NCBI GenBank assembly: GCA_000934385.1
Contig: KN880432.1
Coordinates: 186,001-250,000 of the forward strand
DNA: 64,000 bases
From: Cylindrobasidium torrendii FP15055 ss-10
Taxonomy: Eukaryota > Basidiomycota > Agaricomycetes > Agaricales > Physalacriaceae
Direction of reading: 5' to 3'
Below the pieces are notes generated by a model that did no database searches, was not told the origin of the DNA, and worked only from the letters and a program-made list of their open reading frames with translations. Position numbers and translations under genes: made by a program. Positions 48,498 to 60,283 of this stretch are shown here, piece after piece; positions within the stretch are counted from its first letter, which is position 1; each line of letters begins with the position of its first letter.

Positions 48498-49462
48498 GAC
48501 CGTGCGGAAGCAAACGCGATCGAGCGATCGCGTGCGCTGCCTGTCGTTCTGAGTAACAATGCCAGGCTGCAATTGTATTCATCCCTCTTTCCGCTAGATG
48601 CGACGATGAATAAACAGGTTTACATTTCCTTCAACTGTGAAGCTAGTATTTGTGCATCTATATGCTTGCGCTCGCCCGCGGGCGACTCGGGGCGCATTAC
48701 GCCATTCCTATTACGCTCTGAATAAGCACTGCAGCTGCAAAACTCGAGGACGAACAGCCGTCTTCCGTCTGGTGTTCGGCCAATGTATCACTCATAGCTT
48801 TAAGCCTATGGCCCTGCGACAACTGGAACATCCACCTTTCAGAGGAAGTCATTCCGCGCCTCATTTTGCTTCGATCCCTCCAGAGAGCGCAATGTTCTCT
48901 CTCAGCCAGCGGTGAGAACAGACTGTCTCTTGATGTAAGTAACATGCAAGAGAGATTCCACTTTGAACGCTTAAGCTTTAACATGTACATATGACCGGCA
49001 TCTAAATGCCAGATGCGTGAGATGTACGCGGTGTGTAGAGAAGTCACTCCAGGCCCACCCGAGCTACTTACACCTCTTGCGTCGAGCCTTCTTCGCGAGT
49101 TTGCCTCGTGTTACATTCAACTCAGGCTTCTCAATGCCCCGAGCCGAGATGAAAGACTGACCGGGCGAGGGAATGTTGCTGCAAAAGTGACTGAGGGTAT
49201 TGATACATTGGACACAATTATACGAGTACACTATACGTTATGTACTGACAGACCAATTGCCGTTGGTCCATCGACACGACGATCCAGAAAAGAAGTTGAG
49301 AGTAAGGTGTTCATGATGAGGCGTACTAAGTATCCGCTGAGTGTCTTGACGTTTCGGCGCGTAAGATATGGCTCTGAACGGTCCTTGTCAGTTAACCACA
49401 ATCTGCACACGACCAACGCGTTTGCTCGCCTTGTAATTTTCATGAATCTGTCACGCCCGCCG
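48498..49462. other. Region without a supportable gene
   Basis: About 965 bases. A 157-codon plus-strand frame (49013-49486) has no family resemblance or splice support and overlaps the end of the membrane-protein gene. On the minus strand near 49,060-49,185 a short basic tail ending KLAKKARRKRCK follows a plausible acceptor (TTTGCAG), but no matching upstream exon was found. Confidence 0.4.
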
Positions 49463-49804
49463 CTAGCAGCCCTCCGTCCGCCGTGAATCACGGTCATCGG
49501 ACTCGGGCACAAAGAGTACGGGCACCATCACAATAGACGGCTTACGGAGGTGTCGATATGGTGACTCTGCGGCAACGGATGGGGGCAGCTCCTTGTGAGA
49601 AAATGGTAGCGGCGGCAGCATCATCAGCATTTCATCCTCCTCGTCCTGTTCGCGCCGCCGTCTCGTCCATCCCACGCGCAACGCTCCGAGGATTCCGACA
49701 ATGGCGGCCACCAAGAGTACGATGAGAAGAGATGGCAGTGTTACGGTCCCGTATGGAACAAGCCTGATGATCTCGTGTGCACTAGGGCCAGTAGTGGGAG
49801 CCAT
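49463..49804 (-). CDS. Small single-pass membrane protein, unknown
   Basis: 113 residues in one open frame, function unknown. It opens MAPTTGPSAHEIIRLVPYGT. One hydrophobic segment, LPSLLIVLLVAAIVGILGAL, spans about residues 25-44. It is followed at once by a positive cluster (RVGWTRRRREQ), then an acidic stretch (DEEDEM) and a Pro-rich tail with LMMLPPLPFSHKELPPSV. By the positive-inside rule the C-terminus should be cytosolic. There is no cleavable signal peptide. A short TTG-started extension upstream is not needed. No conserved domain recognised; the gene call rests on the composition of the hydrophobic and flanking segments. Confidence 0.5.
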   Translation of the reverse strand: MAPTTGPSAHEIIRLVPYGTVTLPSLLIVLLVAAIVGILGALRVGWTRRRREQDEEDEMLMMLPPLPFSHKELPPSVAAESPYRHLRKPSIVMVPVLFVPESDDRDSRRTEGC

Positions 49805-50057
49805 GCTGGTAGAAGGCGACAAGCGGGAGGATGAGTAAGTGACTCAAGAAGGGCCCTCTTTAAAACGGCGATGTCTGAGCCACGTTTTCGACTCTGGTTA
49901 TATAATCGGAAAACAAATAACCTCACTTCGCAGACGCATTTATATGACGCGACTCGGGACTCTGAGCACTTTGCCAGATTCGCCGCCAGGATGATGCGGT
50001 CGAGGCCCCGTGTGGGCGACTCCGGAGTAGGCGCTTGCGCTTCTCTCGCTAGCGGCC

Positions 50058-50484
50058 ATGCCCTCTTTCCCTGGTTTGTCCAATTGGTTGGTCAACGTTG
50101 GGCCTGTTCTTCGAGCATTCAGAGATGCATACTCGGACGCGCCGAGCCATCTCGGCCAAAGGCAATCGTATGTCATCGATTCGGCTTCAAGTGGTACCAC
50201 TGGCCAGGTTCCACCTCAATCCCTCTTCTACCAACCCTGGCCCGATTCCGTTCCCCACCCCACCTTCGTCTGTGAGCGGGGTGCGTTGTACGTCTCTGGT
50301 GACGCCGATACAGTCAGATATGGATGATATGGACGGCCCCGCACGCGTGAACAGCACTCACTCTGCATGTACGGTTGGGTCAATTCCATCGACTGCTAGC
50401 CGCGTGGTCGGGACACGGAAGAAACGGCCCATCGAAATTGCGTGCCGGCCTGAACCCTCTTGTTCTAAAAGGACAGACCACTGA
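50058..50484 (+). CDS. Hypothetical small protein, model uncertain
   Basis: The ATG (GCCATG) opens MPSFPGLSNWLVNVGPVLRA, which looks coding. Two models are possible. With a very short 40-base intron (50168-50207, GTATGT..GGCCAG) the frame continues FHLNPSSTNPGPIPFPTPPS to a basic end near KKRPIEIACRPE, stopping at 50484. Unspliced, it stops at 50327. A 40-base intron is shorter than the 43-56 base introns elsewhere in the window. No domain recognised. Confidence 0.3.
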
Positions 50485-52017
50485 GTCGGCAGTGTCTAAG
50501 TATGAACAGCTCAAAGTCAGAGCTACTTACAAAAAGTTGTAGAATATTAGTGTACCACCTCGACCACGACTTCAAGAAGATCAGGAAGTGGCTTCAATCT
50601 TCAAGCACGCGCCTCGGATGTGTCGGTAGGAAAGTAGAATTCCAACAAGTGCCAGGTGCTGCCAGGGTGCTGCCGACCCTTCCACAAGTTTCACGTAATG
50701 GGAAATTGGAAACGATGGCCTGCGAGTCGCCATTCGAGCATGAGGTAGCAGGGGATGGAGCTTTGCTTGGCAGCAAGCTTCAAGGCCCAGTATAAAGGAC
50801 AAGCCCTAGGCAGAATATGAAGGTGCCATTGTACTCTAGACACAGTGGCACTCAAGAGTAGATCAGTGACGGTAGAAGGACGACGTCGATCGTAGACTAG
50901 TTGGGAAATCGATCACTCAGAAATGTGGCGAAGAATCTGTTGTGAGTGCTGTTACAAACGCGGGGGATATGGTGTCCATGTCCGGAGATTTGTTAAGCTT
51001 CTCTGTTATGTAGTAAGTCTTGTATGTAATTCCAATGTCGTCTGTTGTGTGGGGGCGACCGTCCAGCAAGTCAGTATGATTATAATAAATCATCGTCTCA
51101 CAAAAGAGCTTCAACTGTCTAATGCTTCAAACTGTAATAGAAATCCGTGTGCTCAAAAAAATACGGCCTCAGATACGCGATTTGTGCTAATAGGTTCGAT
51201 TCGTCTTTTTGTGAAAGTCTACTATCCAACCACTAGTATCCTCGGTGCCATCACGTCGGTGGGGGCGATACGGCAGTGACACGTCCCTCTCGCTTGAGCT
51301 CACAAGCGTGACGCACAAAATACAATACGAGGATGTTGGACTACCACTTTTCTGAAGCCTCTTTCTCACGGGCTCTTCGTCACATGACCATGTAGCCATG
51401 TACTTTGAAGATCTGACGGCCAAGACATACAGCGGGAATATTCAACCCTTCACCGCAGTGTAAGCTATAGGCTACTCAAACGTGAAGTGATTTCTTTGTA
51501 TTGAGCAGGAAAAACCGCAACTACAGACTGTGGTCCGCACAGCGGACAGATTAGCGCGACAGATGTGAGTTCCATCCCAGGGCTCCGTGATCCAACATCT
51601 CGGGCTTCGCAGTAGGGTCGTGGGAATGCAGTGAGATAAGCGGGTCGTTTTGAGTCCTTGCATCACTCATTTTCGAATGTCCCGCTGCGGCGTTGTCCGC
51701 CAGTGGGTGGCAGTTCCGTAGAGGCCGACTTACCAACCATACCGATGAACAATGGAAGTTGAACGCGCCAGCCTATTGTGGTTAGAGTGGCTGAATATGG
51801 ATTAGCGCCATCGTCACGTGATGTCCGCTACGCCATTTGGTCAGCGTCAGGGACCGCTTACAGGAAGCGATCACCATTCCCCCGGTGCACGGCGTCGAGA
51901 GTGTATAAGAACCACTCGACATAGCCTTCCTTTCTACATACCGACGTTACCTGCTTCCTTCATTTCCCACCCAGCTCCCATACGCGAATACCACACTCTC
52001 CAGCTCCAGTACTGACC
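50485..52017. other. Gene-poor spacer
   Basis: About 1.5 kb without a supportable gene on either strand. It ends in the promoter of the DUF4336 gene. No terminal repeats or transposase remnants seen. Confidence 0.5.
51904..51909 (+). promoter_or_regulatory. TATA-like box of the DUF4336 gene
   Basis: TATAAG within GTGTATAAGA, 114 bases before the start codon at 52018, with a C-rich leader between. Confidence 0.45.
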
Positions 52018-53130
52018 ATGTCCTCCGAAATCGTTATTCGCGAAGTGAGTTACCACCGACGCCTCGTGCTATCATGATCTTCGCCGTACTGAAGTCTGTG
52101 GGGTAGGTCACCACCGGCGTCTGGACATTCTCCAAGCCCTTCGCACGGTTCGGCCTCATTCCATTTGGCGGTCGGTCGACAGCAGTCAAACTCTCAACTG
52201 GCGGCGTCTGGGTTGTTGCGTCCACCCCGTTGAGTAAAGAAACCAAAGAGACCCTCGACAAGCTTGGCCCTGTCCAGTACGCTCCCCGTGCACCATGCTC
52301 TGGACTCAATCTAACAACGTTCTTTCACGTTAAGATGGATTGTCTCCCCAGACGCTGTGCATCACCTCTTCCTTGGTGGGTTTCCCATATCGTGTAGAGA
52401 CGAGCTGCCACTGAAACTTTCTCATAGACGAGTTCAAGACTGCATATCCCGAGGCAAAGGTCATTGCCACTGCCGATGCTATCAAGCGTCACGGAAATCC
52501 TAGCCTGAAGGTTGATGGAGGTCAGTAGTCTCGACCGTCTATTGACATGAAGCAGCGGTGCTCACAGTACTGCAGTCTGGGGCAAGGATGCTGCTGACGC
52601 CAAGTATGGCTTCGAAGACGACGTACGTCCAGTGCCAATGCATTCCTAATCAACGGTCTGAGTATTCTGTCCAGATCGAGTGGATCTATTTCGACGGTTT
52701 CGCGAACAAGGACGTCGCCTTCCTGCACAAGGCATCCAAGACCCTCATCGAGGCAGATCTTCTGTTCAACCTCCCAGCAAAGGAGCAGTATTCCAAGACA
52801 AAATCATCCGGAAGCTTCCCACTATTCAAGAACCTCAACCCATACCACAACTTCCACACCAAGTTCCTCGGAAACCTCGCAAAGGACAAAGTGTGCGTGC
52901 ATCTTCCCTTCGCAGTCGCATGCCTTCTCACGCTGACATTCCTCTGTAGTGCAATGAAGCGAGATGCACAGGCCGTCGCGAACTGGGACTTTGACCGTAT
53001 CATTCCCTGCCATGGTGTTCGTCTTCCAAAGACTGCGTATCGGCATCCCACTGATTTTCCTATACAGGATGTCGTCGAGACTGGCGGCAAGAAAGCTTGG
53101 CAGGATGTCTACAAGAAGATTCTCGCGTGA
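52018..53130 (+). CDS. DUF4336 protein, metallo-beta-lactamase-like fold
   Basis: Function unknown; DUF4336 proteins resemble the metallo-beta-lactamase fold. Opens MSSEIVIRE, then after an intron TTGVWTFSKPFARFGLIPFG, GRSTAVKLSTGGVWVVASTP, TLDKLGPVQWIVSPDAVHHL and DEFKTAYPEAKVIATADAIK. The next exons give KVDGVWGKDAADAKYGFEDD, IEWIYFDGFANKDVAFLHKA, TLIEADLLFNLPAKEQYS and NPYHNFHTKFLGNL. A last intron joins AKDK to AMKRDAQAVANWDFDRIIPC, then HG. The VSPDAVHHLFL and FDRIIPCHG segments are where metal-binding residues would lie. The protein then seems to end in a tail of about 30 residues (VETGGKKAWQDVYKKILA). Five or six short introns. Confidence 0.82.
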
Positions 53131-53359
53131 AAGGCTCAAAGCAGATCCAGCCCATCAAATACTGTCTGAAACCTCGTGTCCGAGTCCATGATTCCCACTA
53201 TCTCGTTGAATACCTCTGTATAGTTTAGTTTGTCGCTTACACCCACTAATGATGGATTTATTACCCGTGGAAGGCGCGCTTGAGCTAGTGAAATAAGCGA
53301 TGCCATTGACGTTCACATGAATGTACTTATTCCATTCAGTGACCCTTCTTCAACCACAT

Positions 53360-55329
53360 CTATCTGGACCGTTGGACAATCATTTTGCGCCTTGCCTCTT
53401 CCTCGAGCTTGCTCCAAAACGCCATCTCCTGCTGACACTTTGGATGTGCAGCGTATTGATTGTCATTCTGCGAAAATGGTCAGAGCCTGAGAACAGATAG
53501 AACCAGATCCATGAACTGACGGTCAATCCTTGGAGCACGGAATCGTAGGTCTTCGCCAGCGTCGTTAACTGTTGTGATGGATCCGCGAGCTGCTCTGCAT
53601 AACGCTGGATGAGCTTGACAACTTCTTGTCGCAGTCTCAATAGACTGGGAGGAGGGTCAGCATATGGATCGTAAATGTCGCGTAGTAAGCACGCACTTCT
53701 GGAAGATCATTGTCTCTTCACCCTGCTGTGTGAGCGCGACAAACGCGTTGAAGAGGCTCACAAACTGTCGCGTAACCACGCTGACCCGGACGTCTGTCAA
53801 TGGCGCTGCTCGCGAGAAATAGCCACCACCACCTGCGGCCAGCTTGGCGACGCTGTCAATGTTCTGCGACATGCAGGTCTGGAAAACTGGCCACAGATTC
53901 ATGCGCAGACCAAAGATGAATGATACTGCGGGTGGGCATCGTCTAGATTCGAGTTCGGACGCGACATCCTCGGTGAGACGAATCATGGTGAGCAGGGATA
54001 CGAGCGGCGGGGGTGTTGGTTCGAAGATGGATTTAGCAAAGTTTTGCAAATACGTGAGCACAGGATCCCAAACTTGCTTCCAAAGCGTGTCCGCTGCATT
54101 CTGTTGCTCCTTTGCGTCGAAAAGTGCTGCTGAGATTGACGCGAGTGGGGGTGTATAGTCCGAACCTAGTGGTGATGCTATCGACTGTGGTGACAGCAAG
54201 CTTTCGGATGATGGGAGGGGAAGCGCAGATTCCAGGGCAAAGAATGACGCGAGGAAGGCATACTCTGCTGAGGCATTGTCCATGAATACGAGTAGTGCAG
54301 AACGGAATAGGGATTCTGGAGACTCCGTGTAGGTCTTGTTGTCCGCAAGGAATGCTAGTGTAACGGTAGGGCCTTCAACAAGTCCATATGCAAGTCGTGC
54401 ATTGTCGATGACGGTTCCAGAGGCGGTGGCCATGGGTTCGAACTTTTCGATTGTGCGCGACTTGATCCAGGTGAGCGCGCGCAGATATCTTCGAAATCCA
54501 ACTTCATAGTACGTCCGCGCAATCCCAATGTAAGTCTTCTGGAGCTCCGTGGCGACGTTTGGCGACTGGCGTTGTAGGAATGTGAAGAGAGGTCTGTATT
54601 TGCGAAGTATGCCGGACTGAAGGACCAGCATATTGACTGTGATGCTTTTGGCCACTGGTTGGAATAGGCTGAGGAAGAACTGTCGTATCTTGGTCGTTGC
54701 CTGACTATGTTTAAGCGGGGGCAGAATATCAGTTTTGGGCAAACGCACCACAATCCTCAAGCCCTCTGCAACTTCACCAACATCTCGAGCGGCCTTTACC
54801 CGTGAGCGCGCTTTCCCGAGGTCCAACTGTCGCTCAAACTCGCCGATCTTCTCAATCCAATGCTCGTTGACGGGGGAATCCAATATTAAACGCGTCGTTT
54901 CGGTCGAGATGGTGATATCTGAAATGAGGTCGGCAAGTGGCTTCTCTACTTTCTGCAAGGATATGAGCGCGCTGGGATCGGCGCCGAGATATTACGCACA
55001 CGTCTACTCTTCAGTCGTTGGTCGATTTCGGTGCTCTTGCTCTGTAGGTCCGATATCTGACCGGAGACAGCAGAAAGATCGTGTTGGAAGGTGGACAAAA
55101 ATGAAGAGAGGGTATCCAAGAGGTTGACACTGGTCTGTAGGTGTTGAGTAACCTGACTGCATACTGCTCTACAACTCACCTGAACTTGATCATGCAGCTC
55201 AACGAACTCCTTTGCTCGTGATGAGTCTGTATTACTTTAGGGAAGGTTCAATCCATGGGTCCTGGGCTTACAAGAGGTGCCAACCCCCGGTGTATTCTGG
55301 GTTACAAGTGCAATTGGGCTGTCCGACAT
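53360..55329 (-). CDS. VPS52: GARP/EARP tethering complex subunit Vps52
   Basis: Part of the GARP complex that tethers endosome-derived vesicles at the trans-Golgi network. Opens MSDSPIALVTQNTPGVGTS; introns lead to SSRAKEFVELHDQVQ, then the coiled coil LLDTLSSFLSTFQHDLSAVS, ISDLQSKSTEIDQRLKSRR and VEKPLADLISDITISTET. The main exon follows with NEHWIEKIGEFERQLDLGKA, QATTKIRQFFLSLFQPVAKS, QSGILRKYRPLFTFLQRQSP and QKTYIGIARTYYEVGFRRYL. The C-terminal exon after an intron near 53,480 reads NDNQYAAHPKCQQEMAFWSK and ends RKMIVQRSR; an unspliced frame that ends differently is a shadow. Length, about 600 residues, is close to the family's usual size. Confidence 0.86.
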
Positions 55330-56296
55330 GATGGCAGGAAGCAAACCTATTGGCACCGGTGGCGGTGTGGTGTGTGTATGGCCACAAATGCCATGATTTT
55401 GACTTCAATCGCTGAATGAGACGAATCTCACAAGAAACTGGTAGTAGGATATGATTCAAAGGCTGGTTTGTGATTTCCCTTGGAATTGGAATCGGTGACA
55501 GCGTACAACATCCTGGAGAAATGCTCACTTATGTCTACATTGTTTCTGTGGAAAATACGGGAATAAGAGACAGCAATACATCCTCAAATGGTCAATTACA
55601 TGGGCGAAGATACTCAAGTACGCCCTGTATGCTCTTCCCAGAATAGATTCTAGGACGCCTCATCCAGGCACTTGCAATCGTCGGACCGGGTGTCCCGTAT
55701 TTCGACTCCTTGTGCTTCAACCCACATCATCTCGACTCTTCGACTTGTAGGTCGTTGTTCGCATAGACAATGCGTAGAAAACAGATTTGTGCTTGAACTG
55801 GGCGCGAAAGGCCACACCTTTTGCCAGAACTTTCCGGGTCAGTTTGCCTCGTCCACTTCCGATGTTCCCCCATGCGGCCAGTCGATGTGTGGGCCCGGTG
55901 GGGTATATGTTATCGCTCAGCTACACTCGAAACCCCACCTTGCAAACCTGCCCTACTGCAGCGAGCCACATTACTCGCAGCTTTCAGATTCCGTTTCCTC
56001 TCTTTCCCATTGCCAATATGGTTGAAAGAGACTTGTTCCCCCACTCGGATGTAATCCCCACGGGACTTATTCCCCGCACTCTATTTCACGGGGTCAACCA
56101 TGCATCGAGGTGCAGAAGGACCGTCGACCGCGCCGCTGAGCCGGCTGCGAACCGGGGGGCGTTGAAATCCGTCATATGACGCTGTTTTCTCTATTCTATT
56201 CCATCCCCACATGGGTCGTCAGAGTTCTTCGTATAAAGGCAGGCTTGCTTCCTCTTCGTGCTTCTCACCTCCTCCGGACACTGGGTTTTGGCTGCA
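55330..56296. promoter_or_regulatory. Promoter region of HXT-C with CCCCAC cluster
   Basis: About 967 bases between VPS52 and HXT-C (head to head). Five copies of CCCCAC/GTGGGG (55898-55903, 55933-55938, 56039-56044, 56056-56061, 56205-56210) fit the fungal Cre1/Mig1 glucose-repressor consensus SYGGRG. TATAAA lies at 56232-56237, 65 bases before the start codon. Confidence 0.45.
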
Positions 56297-58326
56297 ATGG
56301 TGGAGCGCGCGGTACCGACCAACAGCAGAGCGATCCTGCTCGCCATCTTCATTGCCTTTGGTACGTCCTCGACTTCGCTCATCTCCTGCTGCATTATTAA
56401 AACCCAAGCCCAGGTGGTTTCCTCTTTGGCTACGACATTGGTGTCATCTCAGGATGCCTCATCATGCCAGATTTCACCCGCCGTTTCGGTGACTTCAACG
56501 AAGCGTCGGGGGAGTGGGAGCTCGACAGTCACAAGCAGTCCATCATCACTTCGCTGCTATCTGCTGGGTGCGTCTCTCCACTCTTACCATGTCCATCTCA
56601 CTGACAACCTTGCAGAACATTTGTGTATGTCATCCTCGTCTTGAACAAACGACCACTAGCTGAACGTTCATGCCCAGCGGTGCTCTCGGTCAGGCCTTTA
56701 CCTCCGATAGGTTCGGCCGTCGTGGCTCGATTCTTATATGGTCCTTCATCTTCACCATTGGCACCGTTATCCAGACCGCTACGGAGACATCTATCGCCCA
56801 AATGTCCGTTGGCCGCTTTGTTGCTGGCCTCGGTGTCGGCGCCCTCTCCGCTATCGTCCCTCTATACAACGGAGAGACTTCCCCCAAGGCGCTGCGCGGA
56901 ATGCTTCTCGTACTTTACCAGCTACAGATCATCATGGGGTGCGTCTTGCATGCCCCACTTCAAGAACCGTACTGATGAACATCCTTTCTGCAGTATCTTC
57001 ATCAGTTATGTGATTGATCTTGGGACACACACCATTGCGGGCTCTGCGTCCTGGCGCATTCCTGTTGGCCTCCAGATGCTTTGGGGTCTCATCATCCTGT
57101 CCGGAATGTTCTTCCTCCCCGAGTCTCCGTACGTCGCCCAGTTAGCATCCGTCTTTCATTTATTGACACCAGTTCAGTCGACACCTCCTCGGTAACGATC
57201 GTATTGACGAAGCACGCAAGGTCCTTGCAGAACTCAACAGTGTCCCATTGGAGGATCCTCTTGTCGAGGAATTGGTCGAGGAACTCATGTTCGGCATTCG
57301 TGCTGAGAATGATGGTGGGAAGCCAGGCTGGGCAGAGTGCTTCTCAACTCGCAACCAACTCTGGAAGCGCACAATTAACGGGATGATGCTGCAGTTCATT
57401 CAGCAGCTTAATGGCCAAAATTTCTACTGTACGTCCCATTCCCTCGTCCTGTGACATTACAGTTGACTGATATGCACCGCACAGACTACTACGGCGATAC
57501 CTTCTTCAAGAGCGCGGGCACAGAACTTTCACCTTATGTCATCCAAACCATCCTCGGCGCGGTCTCCGTCGCTGGCACCGTCCCAGCACTCTATGCTATC
57601 GAGACCGTCGGTCGCAGGAATAGTTTGCTCTGGGGTTCAATTCTCGAAGCTATCTGCTCTTTGGTCGTACGTAAACTTGTTCTACACACCGCCCATATGA
57701 GTTGACCGCTCATCAGGCCGCTCTCGTTGGCCACTTTACGCTAGCGCCAACTGGCACTCCAGCCAGCCAGCTCACTGCGCGCAATAAGCAGGGAGGCGAT
57801 GTCATGATTGCCATGGCCGTGCTACACGTCTTCTCGTTCTCCATCTTCTGGGGACCGGTGCCGTAAGTTACCCTCCATCACCTTTTCTACGGTTGGCTTA
57901 CCATCAGCCTAGATGGGTGTACCTTGGCGAGTCGTTCCCACTGCGCGTTCGCCCGAAATCCATCGCTCTCGGCTCCGCGACAAACTGGCTGTGGAACTTC
58001 CTGCTCTCATTCTTTGCACCGCGCATTGCCGGAGAGTACGTCTCCCACCTCAACGGGCGACTAACATCGAACTTACATCCTTTTGCAGTATTGGCCCGCT
58101 CATCCTGCTAATTTTCTTCGGCATGCTCGTATTTGGCTGGTTCTATGTGTACCTCTTCATCCCAGAGACCAAGGGTCTTTCACTCGAAGAGGTCGACGAG
58201 ATGTACCGCGCCAAGGTCAAGCCATGGCATTCATCTACATGGAGACCGCACCTCCTCGACCATGTACACGAACACGAAAAGGCAGCGTCGGATGTCATGG
58301 AGAACGACGGTCCTGCAAAGGTATAA
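56297..58326 (+). CDS. MFS hexose transporter C, distinct from the tandem pair
   Basis: Plasma-membrane sugar porter of the HXT type. Opens [20 protein letters not shown]; the first intron (donor GTACGT at 56361) joins F to [20 protein letters not shown]. Motifs in order: [102 protein letters not shown], and [16 protein letters not shown] at the end of helix 12, a complete sugar-porter signature. The C-terminal tail, [21 protein letters not shown], is His/Glu-rich. It is clearly diverged from HXT-A/B: it has GQNF rather than GANYFF in helix 7 and a canonical PETKG that the pair lacks. About eight introns. Substrate unknown. Confidence 0.92.
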
Positions 58327-58581
58327 GGTCGTCAGGCATACACATCTCTATCATCGAGGATGACCGGTGTGTTGTACATTATTTCGTACCTAGTAACATG
58401 GGTTTTGGGCGATGAATGCAATGATATTTCACGCACAACTGTCAACGATCTTTCCCGGGGCACCTGAAGCTGCCGACAAGGATTCATACAATGGAGAAAT
58501 GGAGCTGAGTTGTTGTACAAGTTTTCGTATACATACGTTGTTCGTCTGACATAGGGTTAAGAAAAAGGCTGCACATGTATG

Positions 58582-60283
58582 CTATGAAAATTGTGGACGC
58601 TGGAGCTGGAGCCTCTCCATTTCGTAGCAAGAGTTCATTAGCTGCCTGAACTTGGACACATCCACCCCGCCAGGTGAGACCCTCAACAAATCATTCCACG
58701 TCCCTACCCTCAGACCCCAGTCCCAAATCTGCTTGGCGTCCTCCTTCGTTACAAGGTCTATCCTCTTTTTCACTGTCTGACGCACTTCATTGGAGGACTG
58801 GTATTTCCTCCAATCGACACCGATGTTTGCGTTGACTTTCGAGATCAGGCGGCAAGCAGGCTTGTGAGGTATCTCGTGGTGTTTCCAAGCAGCTGCTTGG
58901 CACTCTTTCGAACAGTATCCGACGACGCGACACCCCGAACACATCTGCAATTTACGGCCCAGGTCGATAGACGACTGGCGACAGTCAGGCGCCGCGCATT
59001 CGGTGGAGACAGAGAGGAGACAGAGCTTTTCGCAGGCCTCGAGACGAAGACCTTCTGGATTATCGCGATACTGTGTGTATGGGTTGTAAGGCGTGGTACT
59101 GATGAGAGGCGAGAGAGGAGGCCATTCTGGGTCGATCTTGAATCCAAGGAGCTGGTTAGCCCCGTCGCATAACTCGTAGGCCACATTGGCAATGCGGATT
59201 AGCTTGAAGGTCTGTTCGTCGCCCTTGCCCTTGAACGTTCCCATACAGAGCGCGCGAGAGCAAAGGAGAACAATTTCCCGTTGTTGGAGGGGGTTCCAAG
59301 GCGTGAGCATGGCAAAACTCACACCTTGCATGGCTGACTGGGTCACTTCCTCTAAAAATCCAGACAGAATGTCGAACTTGCCGAGGAACGTCCGGAGCTC
59401 CTGGTCGCTCCCAGTGTCCAAGGTGTTCTTGGTGTGGTCAAGCAGTTGTTGTGGCCAGTCCGGGATGCGAGGAAGCTCTTCGTTTACAACCGTTCGCGCC
59501 AACTGCGTGAGAGCATACAACAGGAACAAGGGCTCGCGTGCATTGGGGAACGCGTCGAAGGTAACCCAAAGTGCACGGACAATGGCCCGAGGGTCGTTTG
59601 AGAAGATATCGGTGGATTTGGACGGCCAAGTACGGTGCCCGACAGCCTCGAGCGACTTTTCGGACTGCCTGAACAGCTTCGCCAGAGTCGGCCATTTGCT
59701 CGTCATGTCACCGCGGAATCCCTGGGGGCCCTTGCGTATGCTGCGTGGTGTAAGATCCTTGGTGTCGACTAAGCATTTGTGTATGATATAACAAATGCTA
59801 TTGAAGAGCTGCTCTCCAGCTTCAAGCGCCGTTTTCGGTCGGTGTTGGGCCGCGTCATGAACCCACTTGTCAAAGTCTTCTGGACAGTTGCAGACAAGAG
59901 CCGCAGATGCCATGGCCTGGAGCGTTTCTTTCCTTCTGGGATGCGCGATAAACTTGATGGCGGCGACAAAGATCTCGGGGTGTGTGCCCCGCAGCTCGGC
60001 AACAGTCTCTCTAAAAGAGCAGAAGATCTCCGTTATGCCTGCAAAGAACATAGAGCATCTGGAGAGTTTGACGGGGTTGGCAAGCGAGTCGACAAAGGTT
60101 TGAATTGTCCCTGGATGCGGGAACGTAATGGGCTGGCCATTGACGTCCTTGACATACGCTAAATGCGAGCCGACTCGCGCGCGCGTTAGGAGAAATCTGC
60201 GTGCTTTTTTTAAAGAAAGACAAGATAAGGCAGTGTTGTGAGCTGGATGGATATGCCTGAGACTTACGATTGGGCTGTGACAT
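58582..60283 (-). CDS. MYND zinc-finger protein 2
   Basis: Function unknown. Two exons: 60271-60283 (MSQPN plus one base) and 58582-60158, joined by a 112-base intron with a GTAAGT donor, the longest intron assigned here; 529 residues in all. The N-terminal 390 residues are helical with no domain I recognise, e.g. PYVKDVNGQPITFPHPGTIQ and KETLQAMASAALVCNCPEDF. The MYND finger near residues 400-445 reads CAAPDCRQSSIDLG, QMCSGCRVVGYCSKECQAAA, then WKHHEIPHKPAC, with all eight ligands (first pair C-x4-C). The C-terminal part of about 80 residues is charged and ends LQRPQFS. Compared with MYND protein 1 the finger is placed similarly, after a long helical N-terminal half. Confidence 0.85.

Noticed and set aside
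49060..49185. Minus-strand basic tail (ends KLAKKARRKRCK) after a TTTGCAG acceptor
   Set aside because: It looks like the C-terminus of a small basic protein, but none of the upstream frames joins it in phase, so no gene could be built.
49013..49486. 157-codon plus-strand frame
   Set aside because: No recognisable domain, no splice support, basic and low-order composition, and it overlaps the minus-strand membrane-protein gene at its end.
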